NCBI RefSeq assembly: GCF_945956965.1 | Contig: NZ_CAMFJS010000014.1 | Location: forward strand, 1 to 64,000 | DNA from: an uncultured Roseateles sp. | Lineage (GTDB): Bacteria > Pseudomonadota > Gammaproteobacteria > Burkholderiales > Burkholderiaceae_C | Reading direction: 5' to 3' | Length of the DNA: 64,000 nucleotides | In this document: positions 41,485-50,948 of the stretch, piece by piece | Numbering within the stretch: position 1 is the first letter of the stretch | How the letters are laid out: each line of letters opens with the position of its first letter | Position numbers and translations under genes: made by a program | Notes under the pieces: generated by a model | Database searches by the model: none | What the model was told of the DNA's origin: nothing | Seen by the model: only the letters and a program-made list of their open reading frames with translations

Positions 41485-42387
41485 TCAGAGGTTGGCGATG
41501 CCCGCGGCCACGTGGCCGGAGGGCACATGGGCGGCGGCGCTGGCGATGTGGCCGGCCTGGTCGTCAAAGAAGAAATCGGGCTCGAATTCGCGCAGGAACT
41601 CGCCCTTGGCCAGGCCGCCGAGGAACATGGCCTCGTCCACCTCGATCTGCCAATCCATCAGGGTGCGAATCGCGCGCTCATGCGCCGGCGCGCTGCGTGC
41701 GGTCACCAGGGCTGTGCGCAGACGCATGCCGCTGCCGGGCGCTTGCTGCAGGCGCTGCAAGGCCTCCAGCACCGGCTTGAAGGGGCCAGCAGGCAGGGGG
41801 CGATTGGCATGCTGAATCTCATGCGACTGAAAGGCCGACAGGCCTTGGTTCTGAAACACCTGCTCGGCCTCGTCGGAGAACAGCACGGCGTCGCCGTCGA
41901 AGGCAATGCGCACCTCGTCGGGGTGGGTGGTGGTGGCGTGGGTGGACTGCGGGAACACGCGGGCGGCGGCCACACCGGCATTCAGCGCGGCGCGCACATC
42001 GGCCTCGTTGACCGACAAGAAGAGATGCGCCTTCAAAGGCCGCAGATAGCGCCAGGGCGACTGACCGCGGGTGAACACCCCGCGCTGAATCGGCAGGCCG
42101 TAATGCGCGGCCGAGCGGAACACGCGCATGCCCGAGATCGGGTCATTGCGCGATAGCACCACCACTTCGACTTGCGGCTGCAGCGGGTCGTGCTGATTGA
42201 AGGCCAGCAGCTTTTGCACCAGTGAATATGCCACGCCCGGCTTGGCCGGCTGATCGAGCCGCTGCTGTTGCAGGGCCATATAGGCGCGGTCATCGCCGGC
42301 CTCGAAGAGTTCGTTCTCGGCTTCAAAGTCGAACAGGGCGCGGGAGGAAATGGCAACGACAAGTTGCCCTTCAAGGGTGGCAGGCAT
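41485..42387 (-). CDS. cytosolic 5'-nucleotidase (PF06189-type)
   Basis: A 300-residue protein resembling the 5'-nucleotidase family shared with animal cytosolic NT5C1. It has VVAISSRALFDFEAENELFEAGD near the N-terminus (read as ISSRALFDFEAEN), VVVLSRNDPISGMRVFRSA, LFLSVNEADVRAALNAG, VRIAFDGDAVLFSDEAE (HAD-like Asp motif) and FEPDFFFDDQAGHI. Members dephosphorylate nucleoside monophosphates. It has no signal peptide. It is probably transcribed alone, with 67 bp to the parvulin gene start-side neighbour. Confidence 0.85.
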   Translation of the reverse strand: MPATLEGQLVVAISSRALFDFEAENELFEAGDDRAYMALQQQRLDQPAKPGVAYSLVQKLLAFNQHDPLQPQVEVVVLSRNDPISGMRVFRSAAHYGLPIQRGVFTRGQSPWRYLRPLKAHLFLSVNEADVRAALNAGVAAARVFPQSTHATTTHPDEVRIAFDGDAVLFSDEAEQVFQNQGLSAFQSHEIQHANRPLPAGPFKPVLEALQRLQQAPGSGMRLRTALVTARSAPAHERAIRTLMDWQIEVDEAMFLGGLAKGEFLREFEPDFFFDDQAGHIASAAAHVPSGHVAAGIANL

Positions 42388-42454
42388 GAGCGGCTTTGGC
42401 GTGGTGGGCGTGGACTGATTGTCTCAGCCCTGCCGGCACGTCAGGCAAGCAGCC

Positions 42455-43321
42455 CTAATTGCCAAAGTACGCGGTATTGAGTGTGTAGCCGTCGCGAATG
42501 ATGGCGTCCAGATCGCGGTGTGCCAACTCATTGGCGATCATGGCTTTGACGGTGTCCAGCGGCAGCGCCTTGCGGTCTTCAACGCGCAAGATGTGAAAGC
42601 CATATTCGGTTTGAACCAGCTTGCTCAGTTGTCCAATCGGCAGGCTGTAGGCGGCTGCCTCGAAGTTGGCGGAGGTGGCGCCCTTGGGCACAAAGCCGAT
42701 GTCGCCGCCCTTGTCGTTCGAGCCCAGGTCATCGGACTCGCTTTTGGCGAGCTTGGCGAAATCAGCGCCTTGGCTCAGGCGGCTCAGCAAACCCTCGGCC
42801 TTGGCTCGCGCCTGTGCTTCGCTCAGATCCGGCATGCCCTTGCGCAGCGCCACCTGCGAGCCCTGCATGCGCACCAGGATATGCCGGACCCGAGGCTGCG
42901 CAAAGCGATCTTGTTCGCTGGCATAGGTCTGGGCGAGCAAGGCGTCGTCCTTCAAATACTCTTTGCGCAAGCTCAGCAGCAACTCATTGGCCAGGACTTG
43001 CTGGGTATAGGCCCGAACCTTCAGTTGAACCGATGGCAGCCGGTCCAGTTGGCGGCGGCGGGCTTCGGCCTCCAGTGCAAAGGCTCGGCCGAAGTCTGCC
43101 CCCAAGGCGCTTTTTGCACTGCTTTGTTCGCGCGCCATGGCCAGGCGGGGGTCGCCGGCCAGCATTTGCTCAAAATCAGCTTTGGTGATGCTCAAGCCCT
43201 TGGCGCTGATCACGACCGCACTATCTGCGACCGTGTTGGCGGCTTGGGCATGCGCCGTCTGCGCTGCGTAGCCAGACAGGGCGACGAGCAAGGTCAGATT
43301 CAAGGCGAAGCTTGGCGTCAT
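42455..43321 (-). CDS. periplasmic parvulin-type peptidyl-prolyl isomerase
   Basis: A 288-residue protein with signal peptide (LNLTLLVALSGYAAQTAHAQ). A SurA/PrsA-like helical N-terminal domain is followed by a parvulin (rotamase) domain of about residues 135-245: RVRHILVRMQGS, GADFAKLAKSESDDLGSNDKGGDIGFVPKG and TEYGFHILRVEDRKAL. It should help fold exported proteins, possibly including the secreted proteins encoded next door. It is 48 bp downstream of the large secreted protein gene, possibly one transcript. Confidence 0.92.
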   Translation of the reverse strand: MTPSFALNLTLLVALSGYAAQTAHAQAANTVADSAVVISAKGLSITKADFEQMLAGDPRLAMAREQSSAKSALGADFGRAFALEAEARRRQLDRLPSVQLKVRAYTQQVLANELLLSLRKEYLKDDALLAQTYASEQDRFAQPRVRHILVRMQGSQVALRKGMPDLSEAQARAKAEGLLSRLSQGADFAKLAKSESDDLGSNDKGGDIGFVPKGATSANFEAAAYSLPIGQLSKLVQTEYGFHILRVEDRKALPLDTVKAMIANELAHRDLDAIIRDGYTLNTAYFGN

Positions 43322-43369
43322 GAGGGCTCCCTGGAGTCTTGTTACCGATGGTGCTGTTCCGAGTCGCGC

Positions 43370-45082
43370 TCAGGTGCAGTTGGGGAATCTGAATGAGGCG
43401 ATGCGGGTGCGCCAGTTGAAGGTGCCGTTGCTGCCGATGTACTGGGTGGTGTACCAGAAGGTGCATTCGTCGGCCGGGTCAATCTGCATGGTGGAGTAGT
43501 CGCCCCAGCGGGTCAGGGTGCCGGTTTGGCTGCCGCCACCGGCCTGAACCAAGACTTCGGTGCGCAGCAGGTTCTTGGGGTCGGTCTTGCGTCGCCCGCT
43601 CACTTTGATGGCGGGATTCATGGTCGCGGACGAGGCTGAGTAGCCGGCGCCGATATTGCCGAGCTTGTCAAATGCGGCCGAACCCATCCAGCGCGCATCG
43701 GTGTTGGGAATGAAGTTGCTGTTCTGGTAAACCTCGGGCGGGTTGGCGCTGGGCTGGCGGATTTCCCACCAGCGCAAATTGGCGGTGCTGCCGGGCTGTG
43801 CATCCACCGACTGGGTCACCAACAAAGCGTCATAGCTGCCGAAGTTGCGATAGACCAAGCGGTACATCTGCCGGTCGCCCAGGGTGTCAAGCCGGTTGCT
43901 GGTGCCAAGCTGGGGAACGCAGTTGCTGCCGCTGTCGTTGCAGGCGGCCACGGTGGCGGCATCAAGTGGCACGGACACAAAGCTGAATGGCGCGCCACCG
44001 AAGCCGTCATTGAATGTGGATGAGGCGGGGTTGGCGAAGTTCGGAACGAACTTGGTCAGCTGCATGGTGTAGGGCGGCGCTGCCAGAAATGCCCAGTTCC
44101 AGGAGATGTGAACATTGGGGGTGCCCGGCGGCGGTGGGGTGGTGCCGTCGAGGTCCGCAGGGAGGAAGCTGAATCGGCTGGTGCTGTTGAAACAGATTTG
44201 GCTGGGTGCCGGTGTGCCGGCCAACATGGCCGCGCGGTCATAGGCACAGGCGCGTCCACCGGCGTAGGTCTGGCCCTGGTTGAACATGTTGTAGGTCAGG
44301 TAGTAGGCGTCGGGCCAGACGCCGAGCTTGCCGTAGTCCGGCAAATTAGTGCCGAAGTTGTACTCGTAGAGGTTGTAGCTCCCCATGGCATTGTTGGTCG
44401 TGGAGACCGCAATGCACTGGGCGTTGTTGCTGAAATTGGATGTGAAGGCGAACTGCGACAAGATCCAGCGCCCGGCCAGGCGGTCATATTGAACGATGGG
44501 GTCGCCGCGATTGGTGCTGGCGCACAAGCTTGTCGGGCCAAGCGCTGCCCAGATGGTGTTGCCAGACAGGAAGCCAGGTGCTGGCAGTTGCGGGACACCC
44601 GCTTTGTCGTAGACGGCGAACTGTGAGTTGACCCACTGCACGATCTGCGTCGGGCTGACCGCCAAGGTGGTGTCGGGCGGTGCGCCGGAAATGGCGTAGC
44701 CTGGCGTGCCCAGGCCCAGCGCCTCAAAGTTGGCGCCCATGACGGCGCCCAAGGGCTGGTAGGTGGCGGTCTGGTTGTAAGCGCTGCTGGTCGGCGTGGC
44801 CACCAAGGCATTCAGGCTGCGACCGTTGGTGTTGGCATTGCCTGCATTGGCCGTATTTCCAGCATTGCGGGCGGCTTCTGCCACCAGCAATGCCTTGTCG
44901 ACCTGGTGATTGCGATTGGGCCGGAATTCGCGAACAGCAAAAGCACTCACCTGAGCGGATCGCGCCATCTGCTCCACATGGTCAGAGCGGTTGAAATGCG
45001 TGGGCGGGGAAACGAGCGGACCCGAAACTTGGGCCATGGCGACGCTGCCGCCAAACAAGCTGAGCAAAACGATTCGGCGCAT
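43370..45082 (-). CDS. large secreted protein of unknown function
   Basis: A 570-residue protein with signal peptide (MRRIVLLSLFGGSVAMAQ) and no membrane segments after it. The body is rich in Asn, Ser, Thr, Pro and aromatics, with a beta-propeller-like look: PDTTLAVSPTQIVQWVNSQF, GDPIVQYDRLAGRWILSQF, SYNLYEYNFGTNLPDYGKLG and DARWMGSAAFDKLGNIGAGYS. It ends ASFRFPNCT. It has at least seven Cys, suited to periplasmic or extracellular disulfides. Similar proteins are known only as hypothetical exported proteins in gliding or secreting proteobacteria. It lies between a PEP-CTERM gene and a parvulin gene and near the gsp cluster, so it may be a type II secretion substrate (inference). Confidence 0.75.
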   Translation of the reverse strand: MRRIVLLSLFGGSVAMAQVSGPLVSPPTHFNRSDHVEQMARSAQVSAFAVREFRPNRNHQVDKALLVAEAARNAGNTANAGNANTNGRSLNALVATPTSSAYNQTATYQPLGAVMGANFEALGLGTPGYAISGAPPDTTLAVSPTQIVQWVNSQFAVYDKAGVPQLPAPGFLSGNTIWAALGPTSLCASTNRGDPIVQYDRLAGRWILSQFAFTSNFSNNAQCIAVSTTNNAMGSYNLYEYNFGTNLPDYGKLGVWPDAYYLTYNMFNQGQTYAGGRACAYDRAAMLAGTPAPSQICFNSTSRFSFLPADLDGTTPPPPGTPNVHISWNWAFLAAPPYTMQLTKFVPNFANPASSTFNDGFGGAPFSFVSVPLDAATVAACNDSGSNCVPQLGTSNRLDTLGDRQMYRLVYRNFGSYDALLVTQSVDAQPGSTANLRWWEIRQPSANPPEVYQNSNFIPNTDARWMGSAAFDKLGNIGAGYSASSATMNPAIKVSGRRKTDPKNLLRTEVLVQAGGGSQTGTLTRWGDYSTMQIDPADECTFWYTTQYIGSNGTFNWRTRIASFRFPNCT

Positions 45083-45130
45083 GAGGTGCTCCCGGTGGAT
45101 TGACTGCTTTACCGAGTGGTGCCGGCGCTT

Positions 45131-45781
45131 TCAGTTGGGGCGTTGTCGGGCCCTGGTGGCAGCCAGCAGGCCCAGTGACATCAAGGCCAGCGTTGAGGGC
45201 TCGGGCACCGTGCCAACCCCACCGACGGCCGTTCCTTCGAGCTGAAAAGCTTGCTCATTGCCAGACTGAACCCAGCCAAAAGTGCTGTCCAGATAGCGGC
45301 CATCGGCGCTGCCGGCGCCGGTGGTGCTCCACAGCATTTCGGCGCTGCTGTTGTCACTCAAGACGCCGTTATGCAGGGCCAGCCAGTAATTACCGGCGGC
45401 GAGGTTGAAGCTGGCCGCGATATTGATTTCGTATTCGGCATAGCCGAAGCCGGTGCTGTTGCCGGTGGCGACTTCACTGACGATGCTGGTCGAGCCGCCA
45501 CTCAGCACGGCGTTGGGAATGCCGCCCAAATCGCTGTAAATGGCCCAGTAGACACTGCCTCGATAGGCGGCCGCCGCGTCTTGAATGCTCCACAAGCGGA
45601 TGCCGGTGATATTGGTGGCGGCACTGAGGCTGAAGTTCTCGGCCACCAGTTGCTCGCTCATATTGGTGCCCCAAATCTGATCGGGGAGGCCGTTGTCGAG
45701 GACCACTGAGCTGTGCGCGGAAAAGCTTGCCAGACAAACCGTTGCGGCCATCAGGCCTGTACGAAAAGTAGAGCTGTACAT
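45131..45781 (-). CDS. PEP-CTERM sorting-domain protein
   Basis: A 216-residue exported protein with signal peptide (GLMAATVCLASFSAHS). The central beta-rich domain has GIRLWSIQDAAAAYRGSVYW and FNLAAGNYWLALHNG. It ends in a classical PEP-CTERM signal: VPEPST, a hydrophobic segment LALMSLGLLAA and a basic tail TRARQRPN. Such proteins are processed by exosortase EpsH/XrtA and usually occur with exopolysaccharide loci. No exosortase is in the window. It is 48 bp upstream of the large secreted protein gene in the same orientation. Confidence 0.9.
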   Translation of the reverse strand: MYSSTFRTGLMAATVCLASFSAHSSVVLDNGLPDQIWGTNMSEQLVAENFSLSAATNITGIRLWSIQDAAAAYRGSVYWAIYSDLGGIPNAVLSGGSTSIVSEVATGNSTGFGYAEYEINIAASFNLAAGNYWLALHNGVLSDNSSAEMLWSTTGAGSADGRYLDSTFGWVQSGNEQAFQLEGTAVGGVGTVPEPSTLALMSLGLLAATRARQRPN

Positions 45782-45983
45782 GGGCAATCCTTGGCAAGGC
45801 ATGAGGCGCAAATTCGCGCCTTCATGCGATACGAATGTGCCACAGCTGTGCAAATTTGTGCGATTTGCAGACCCTGCCCCGGATTTGCAGGATGGTATTT
45901 ACCCTTGTATTGGCTTGAGGGCTTTGTTGCGATGTGTTAGTGAATATTGCCCATCTGGCGCAGGCAAGACCTGACCCTCGCGA

Positions 45984-47195
45984 TCACTTGACCCAGGTAT
46001 TGAGCTGAATGATGGGCAGCAGCACGGCCAGCACAATCATCAGTACGATGGCGCCCATGGCCACGATCAGCAGCGGCTCCAGCAAGGTGGCGGCGGCCAT
46101 GGAGCGGCGCTGCACTTCGACGCTGAGCTGGCGCGCGGCCCGGTCCAGCATCTGTGGCAGCTGGCCCGTCTGCTCGCCCAGGCGGGCGAACATGGCCAGG
46201 ATGCCGGGGAAGCGTTTCTTGCCGGCCAAGGCTGAGCCCAAGGGCGCGCCTTCACGCACCTGCACCAGGGCGTCCAGCGCGTCGGCCCGCATGGCGTGGT
46301 TGGAGAGTGTTTCGGCGGCGGCTTGCAGGGCCTTTAGGATGGGCACGCCCGATCCCGCCAACATGGCCAAGGTGCCGGCGAAGCGCGCCGCGTTATAGCC
46401 GCGTGTGAGCCGCCCGATGATGGGCAGGCCCAGCATGGCGGAGTCAAAACGGATGCGAAAGGCCGGGCGTTTCAGCGCCGCACCCAGGCCAAAACCGCCG
46501 GCGATCAGCGTGAGCAGCATCAGCCAGCCCCAGCTGCGCACAAAGGCGCTGATGGCCAGCATGGCCACGGTGATGGCGGGCAGGGCGCGCTTGGAGCTGG
46601 TGAACACGGTGGCGATTTGTGGCACCACATAAGTGACCAGAAAGATCACGATGAAGACCGAGATCAGCGAGACGATGGCCGGGTAGGCCATGGCGCCGAC
46701 CAGCTTGCCTTTCAGGTCTTGGCGTTCTTCCAGATCGTCGGCCAGCTTTTCCAGCACCGGCCCGAGGGCACCGCTTTGTTCGCCAGCGGCCACCACGCCG
46801 CGGAACACCTCGTCGAACTCGCGCGGCGCGCTGGCCAGGGCGCGCGCAAAGGGCGAGCCGGCATTGACTTCGGCCTTGAGCTGCGAGAGCAGCTCGCGCT
46901 GCTTGTCGTCCTCGCTCTCATCGGCCAGGGCTGTGAGCGCGCGCTCCAGCGGCAGGCCTGAGCCCACCAGGCCGGCCAGCTGCCGCGTCCACACGGCCAG
47001 AGCCGTGGGGCTGAAGATGCGGCGGGTGAAACGGCTGCCGCCGCTCTGGCCGTGCTGCTGCACCGGCGTGATGGTCAGCGGCACTAGATTGAGGCCCCGC
47101 AGCTGGGCGCGCGCGGCCCGCGGGTTATCGGCCTCGACCAAGCCGCTGCTGTTGCGGCCGGCGGCGTTGAGGGCTTCGTATTTGTAGGCGGGCAT
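45984..47195 (-). CDS. gspF: type II secretion inner-membrane platform protein GspF
   Basis: A 403-residue GspF/PilC-family polytopic protein. The N-terminus is MPAYKYEALNAAGRNSSG, with two repeats of the T2SF domain (LAVWTRQLAGLVGSGLPLERAL and AARFAGTLAMLAGSGVPILKAL) and three membrane spans (AIVSLISVFIVIFLVTYVVP; GWLMLLTLIAGGFGLG; VAMGAIVLMIVLAVLLPII). It anchors the GspE ATPase to the pseudopilus assembly platform. It is the last gene of the minus-strand gsp operon, 34 bp after gspE. Confidence 0.96.
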   Translation of the reverse strand: MPAYKYEALNAAGRNSSGLVEADNPRAARAQLRGLNLVPLTITPVQQHGQSGGSRFTRRIFSPTALAVWTRQLAGLVGSGLPLERALTALADESEDDKQRELLSQLKAEVNAGSPFARALASAPREFDEVFRGVVAAGEQSGALGPVLEKLADDLEERQDLKGKLVGAMAYPAIVSLISVFIVIFLVTYVVPQIATVFTSSKRALPAITVAMLAISAFVRSWGWLMLLTLIAGGFGLGAALKRPAFRIRFDSAMLGLPIIGRLTRGYNAARFAGTLAMLAGSGVPILKALQAAAETLSNHAMRADALDALVQVREGAPLGSALAGKKRFPGILAMFARLGEQTGQLPQMLDRAARQLSVEVQRRSMAAATLLEPLLIVAMGAIVLMIVLAVLLPIIQLNTWVK

Positions 47196-47229
47196 GGTGG
47201 TGGGGCGAGTGTGCCGAGTTTGTCGGCGC

Positions 47230-48651
47230 TCAGTCGCGGGTGACCCGCAGCACTTCTTCTTCCGAGGTGATGCCTTGTTCGATCAGGCGGGCGCCGTCCT
47301 CGCGCATGCTGCGCAGGCCGGCCTTCTGAGCCGCTTCGAGCAAATCGTTTTCGGCAGCGTGCTGGTGAATCAGGCTGCGCACATGGTCGTCGGCCACCAT
47401 CAATTCGTAAACGCCGGTGCGGCCCTTGTAGCCGGTGCGCGAGCAGGCATCGCAGCCCACAGGGTGGTAGCGCCCGTGCTCGTCCTGGCGTTTGCACACC
47501 GGGCAGAGCTTGCGCACCAGGCGCTGGGCCAGCACGCCCAGCAAGCTGGAGCTGAGCAAAAAGGGCTCGATGCCCATATCGGTCAGTCGAGTTACGGCGC
47601 TAGGCGCATCGTTGGTGTGCAGAGTGGCCAGCACCAAGTGGCCGGTCAGCGAGGCCTGGATGGCGATTTGCGCGGTCTCGTAATCGCGGATTTCGCCGAT
47701 CATGATGACGTCCGGGTCCTGGCGCAGGATGGCGCGCAAGGCCTTGGCAAAAGTCAGCTCAATCTTGGCGTTCACTTGAGTCTGACCGACGCCGGAGAGT
47801 TCGTACTCGATCGGGTCTTCCACCGTCAGCACATTGGTGGTGCTGGTGTCCACGGTCTGCAGCGAGGCATAAAGGCTGGTGGTCTTGCCCGAACCGGTCG
47901 GGCCGGTGACCAGCACGATGCCGTGCGGCTGTTGCACCAGCTTCTTGAAGGCGCTGAGCACATCGCCGCTCATGCCCAGACCTTCCAGCGTGAACTTGGA
48001 TTCGGTCTTGTCCAGCAGACGCAGCACGGCGCGCTCACCATGCGCCGAGGGCAGGGTGGAGACCCGCACATCAATGGCGCGGCCGCCGATGCGCAAGCTG
48101 ATGCGGCCGTCTTGCGGCAGGCGCTTTTCGGCAATGTCCAACTCGGCCATGATCTTCAGGCGCGAGATCAAGGCCGCATGCAGGCCGCGATTGGGTTGCA
48201 CCACCTCGCGCAACGTGCCGTCAACCCGAAAGCGCACCGAGCTGGCGCGCTCGTAGGGTTCGATGTGGATGTCGCTGGCTCCGTCCTTGGCGGCTTGCGT
48301 CAGCAAGGCGTTGAGCATGCGGATGATGGGCGCGTCGTTGGCGGCTTCCAGCAGATCTTCCACCGCAGGCAGGTCTTGCATCATGCGCGAGAGGTCCACC
48401 GCGCTTTCCACTTCGCCGATCACCACCGCCGCGCTGGACTCGCTGCCCGCATAGGCCGCGTTGATGCGCTCGGCCAGGCTGCCGGCCGCTTCTTTCTCGA
48501 AGCGGTCAATCTGGTAGAGCCGCTGCACCTCGGCCAGGCAGGCCAGGCTGACTTCAGCGGGCGCCCACAGGACGAGCGAGGCACCGTCGTCTTCCAGCAA
48601 GACGGTGTTGGCCTTGGCAAAGGCGTAGGGCAGGGGGTGGCGGGTGGCCAT
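47230..48651 (-). CDS. gspE: type II secretion ATPase GspE
   Basis: A 473-residue cytoplasmic hexameric ATPase driving pseudopilus assembly. It shows DIHIEPYERASSVRFRVDG, Walker A GPTGSGKTTSLYASL, Asp box TVEDPIEY, Walker B DPDVIMIGEIRDYETA, His box GHLVLATLHTNDAPSA, and the tetracysteine zinc site CPVCKRQ...CDAC. The N1 domain is short, consistent with the 473-residue length. It lies 23 bp downstream of gspD and 34 bp upstream of gspF. Confidence 0.97.
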   Translation of the reverse strand: MATRHPLPYAFAKANTVLLEDDGASLVLWAPAEVSLACLAEVQRLYQIDRFEKEAAGSLAERINAAYAGSESSAAVVIGEVESAVDLSRMMQDLPAVEDLLEAANDAPIIRMLNALLTQAAKDGASDIHIEPYERASSVRFRVDGTLREVVQPNRGLHAALISRLKIMAELDIAEKRLPQDGRISLRIGGRAIDVRVSTLPSAHGERAVLRLLDKTESKFTLEGLGMSGDVLSAFKKLVQQPHGIVLVTGPTGSGKTTSLYASLQTVDTSTTNVLTVEDPIEYELSGVGQTQVNAKIELTFAKALRAILRQDPDVIMIGEIRDYETAQIAIQASLTGHLVLATLHTNDAPSAVTRLTDMGIEPFLLSSSLLGVLAQRLVRKLCPVCKRQDEHGRYHPVGCDACSRTGYKGRTGVYELMVADDHVRSLIHQHAAENDLLEAAQKAGLRSMREDGARLIEQGITSEEEVLRVTRD

Positions 48652-48674
48652 AGCGTGGGGCTCGTCGGGCGGGG

Positions 48675-50948
48675 TTATTGCTGTTGCTGCGGCTGTTGCA
48701 CCGGCGCGGTCACGGGCGTGATCAGCAAGGCTTTGGGGTCCAGGCTCTGGCCGCCGGCGGGTGTGGCCGGGCTGGCCGGCAGCACCGGCGCGCCGGTATT
48801 GGGCAAGACCACGCTGGGGCCGGGCTGGGCGTTTTGCTGCAGCGAGCGGATGGATTCGTAGCGGTCCAGGGTCAGCTGGTCGGCCGAGGCCTGGCCACGC
48901 ATCACCACCGGGCGCAGGAAAACCATCATATTGGTCTTGACCCGCTTGCGGTTCTCGCTCTTGAACAGGCCGCCGATCCAGGGGATGTTGGCCAGGCCGG
49001 GAACGCCGTCTTGGCCGTCGCTGTATTCGTCCTTCATCAGGCCGCCCAGCACGATGATTTGGCCGTCATCCACCGCGACGGTGGTTTCCACCGAGGACTT
49101 GTCCGTGGTCGGGCCCGCACTGCTGGACAGGGCTTGCACCACCGAGGAGTTCTCCTGGTAAATGATCATGCGCACGGTGCCGCCTTCGCCGATCTGGCTG
49201 CGGATGCGCAGGGTCAGGCCCACGTCCTTGCGTTCGATGGTCTGGAAGGGGTTGACCGAGGAGCCGCTGGCGCCGGTGTTGGAGTAGCTGCCGGTCACAA
49301 ACGGTACGTTCTGGCCGATAACGATCTTGGCTTCTTCGTTATCCAGCGCCACCAAATTGGGCGTGGAGAGGATGTTGCCGCCGGTCTGCGATTCCAGGAA
49401 GTTGGCGATGGCGCCCAAGGTGTAGCGGCCGCCCAAATTCTTCAGCACGCCGATGTTCAAGCCCTGCGGTGCGGCCGCCGAGGCCAAGGCCGTGGCGACA
49501 CCGCTGGTGCCGCCGGCCACAGCTAGGCTGCCGTTGATGATATTGCCCAGGCCAGAGCCGTAATTGGTGCCGATGCCGGGGATATTGGCGTCGCCCTTGT
49601 TGCCGAACAGGTTCTGCCATTGCACGCCGAACTGCGCGGCCTTGCTGGCGTCGACCTTGACGATCATGGTCTCCACATAGATCTGGGCGCGGCGCACATC
49701 CAGTTGGTCAATCACGCCACGGATCTGGCGGTAAAGCGGCTCGGGCGCCGTGATGATCAGTGAGTTGGTGGCCGGATCGGCCTGCACAAAACCGCCGGTC
49801 GAAGGCGTTTGCGAGGCCGCCACCGGGGTGGTGCTGGCGGCAGAGGTGCCGCTGCCACTGGTATTGCCCTGGCTTGCGCCACTCAGCGGCGAGCTGCCCA
49901 GGCTATTGCCCAGCGCGTTGTTGCTGCTCCCGCCAAGGCTGCTGCTCGCGCTACCGCCCCCGCTGGCGGAGCTGCCGGAGGCAAAGGCCGCGCGCAGCAC
50001 GGTGGCCAGCTTGGCGGCATCGGCATTCTTCAGGTAGACCACGCGGATATTGCCGCCGGGGTTGTTGCTGTCGGCGCCGGGCTGGTCGAGCTTTTCGATC
50101 ATGCTGCGCATGGTGGCCAGGCGGGCCGGGTTGGCCGCGCGCAGGATCAGCGCATTGCTGCGCGGGTCGGCCAGCACGCTCATGCTGCTGCTGGCTTGGC
50201 CGGGCGCGGCGGCCGCGCCGCCATCGGCCAGTTTTTGCACCAGCGCGGCGATGTCCGAGGCAATCGCATGCTTGAGCGGCACCACTTCCAGATCGGTGCT
50301 GCCGGGCGTGTCCATGGTCGCGATGATGCGGCCCAGGCGCTGCAGGTTTTCGGCGTAGTCGGTGATCACCAGGCTGTTATTGCCTGGGTTGGCATTGATG
50401 GTGTTGTTGGGGCTGATCAGCGGGCGCAGCACGGCCACCAGATTGTTGGCGTTCTCGTGGTTGAGCTTGAAGATCTGCGTAATGATCTGGTCACCTCGCA
50501 CCGCGCTGCTGCCGCCAATGGCCACCGAGCCGGCTTGCAGCTTGGCATCCGCCTCGGGCACCACTTTCAGCAGGCCGGAGTTTTCCACCACCGTGAAACC
50601 GAGGCCGCGCAGCGCGGCCAAGTAGTTGAGGTAGGCCTCGCGCACGCTCACCGGCTGTTCGCTGTAGACCGTGATCTGGCCCTTGACGCGTGGGTCGATG
50701 ATGAACTGGCGGTCCAGCATCACGCCCATGGCGCGGGTCACGGCCTCCAGGTCGGCATTGACGAAGTTGAGCGTGACGGGGGTGCGTGACTTCAGGGCCG
50801 GGCTGTGGATGCGAGCGGCGGGGGATTGGCTGATATTGCCGTCGGCCGTCTGTGCCAGCGCCGGGCCGGTCAAGATCGACAAAGCCAGCAGCGACAAACC
50901 GGCGCGCTGCGGCGAACGACTTGCGTGACGTTTCTTATTCATGATCAT
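48675..50948 (-). CDS. gspD: type II secretion secretin GspD
   Basis: A 757-residue outer-membrane secretin with signal peptide (AGLSLLALSILTGPALAQ). N0-N3 domains follow (VTLNFVNADLEAVTRAMGVML; VVPLKHAIASDIAALVQKL; IRVVYLKNADAAKLATVLRAA). A Ser/Gly-rich insert of about 60 residues (SGSSASGGGSASSSLGG onward) interrupts N3. The C-terminal secretin pore has NILSTPNLVALDNEEAKIVIG, VGLTLRIRSQIGEGGTVRM and IIVLGGLMKDEYSD. The C-terminus (PVQQPQQQQ) is Gln-rich. No pilotin gene is seen. ATG 50948 overlaps the gspN stop; ATG 50942 is possible. Confidence 0.97.
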   Translation of the reverse strand: MIMNKKRHASRSPQRAGLSLLALSILTGPALAQTADGNISQSPAARIHSPALKSRTPVTLNFVNADLEAVTRAMGVMLDRQFIIDPRVKGQITVYSEQPVSVREAYLNYLAALRGLGFTVVENSGLLKVVPEADAKLQAGSVAIGGSSAVRGDQIITQIFKLNHENANNLVAVLRPLISPNNTINANPGNNSLVITDYAENLQRLGRIIATMDTPGSTDLEVVPLKHAIASDIAALVQKLADGGAAAAPGQASSSMSVLADPRSNALILRAANPARLATMRSMIEKLDQPGADSNNPGGNIRVVYLKNADAAKLATVLRAAFASGSSASGGGSASSSLGGSSNNALGNSLGSSPLSGASQGNTSGSGTSAASTTPVAASQTPSTGGFVQADPATNSLIITAPEPLYRQIRGVIDQLDVRRAQIYVETMIVKVDASKAAQFGVQWQNLFGNKGDANIPGIGTNYGSGLGNIINGSLAVAGGTSGVATALASAAAPQGLNIGVLKNLGGRYTLGAIANFLESQTGGNILSTPNLVALDNEEAKIVIGQNVPFVTGSYSNTGASGSSVNPFQTIERKDVGLTLRIRSQIGEGGTVRMIIYQENSSVVQALSSSAGPTTDKSSVETTVAVDDGQIIVLGGLMKDEYSDGQDGVPGLANIPWIGGLFKSENRKRVKTNMMVFLRPVVMRGQASADQLTLDRYESIRSLQQNAQPGPSVVLPNTGAPVLPASPATPAGGQSLDPKALLITPVTAPVQQPQQQQ

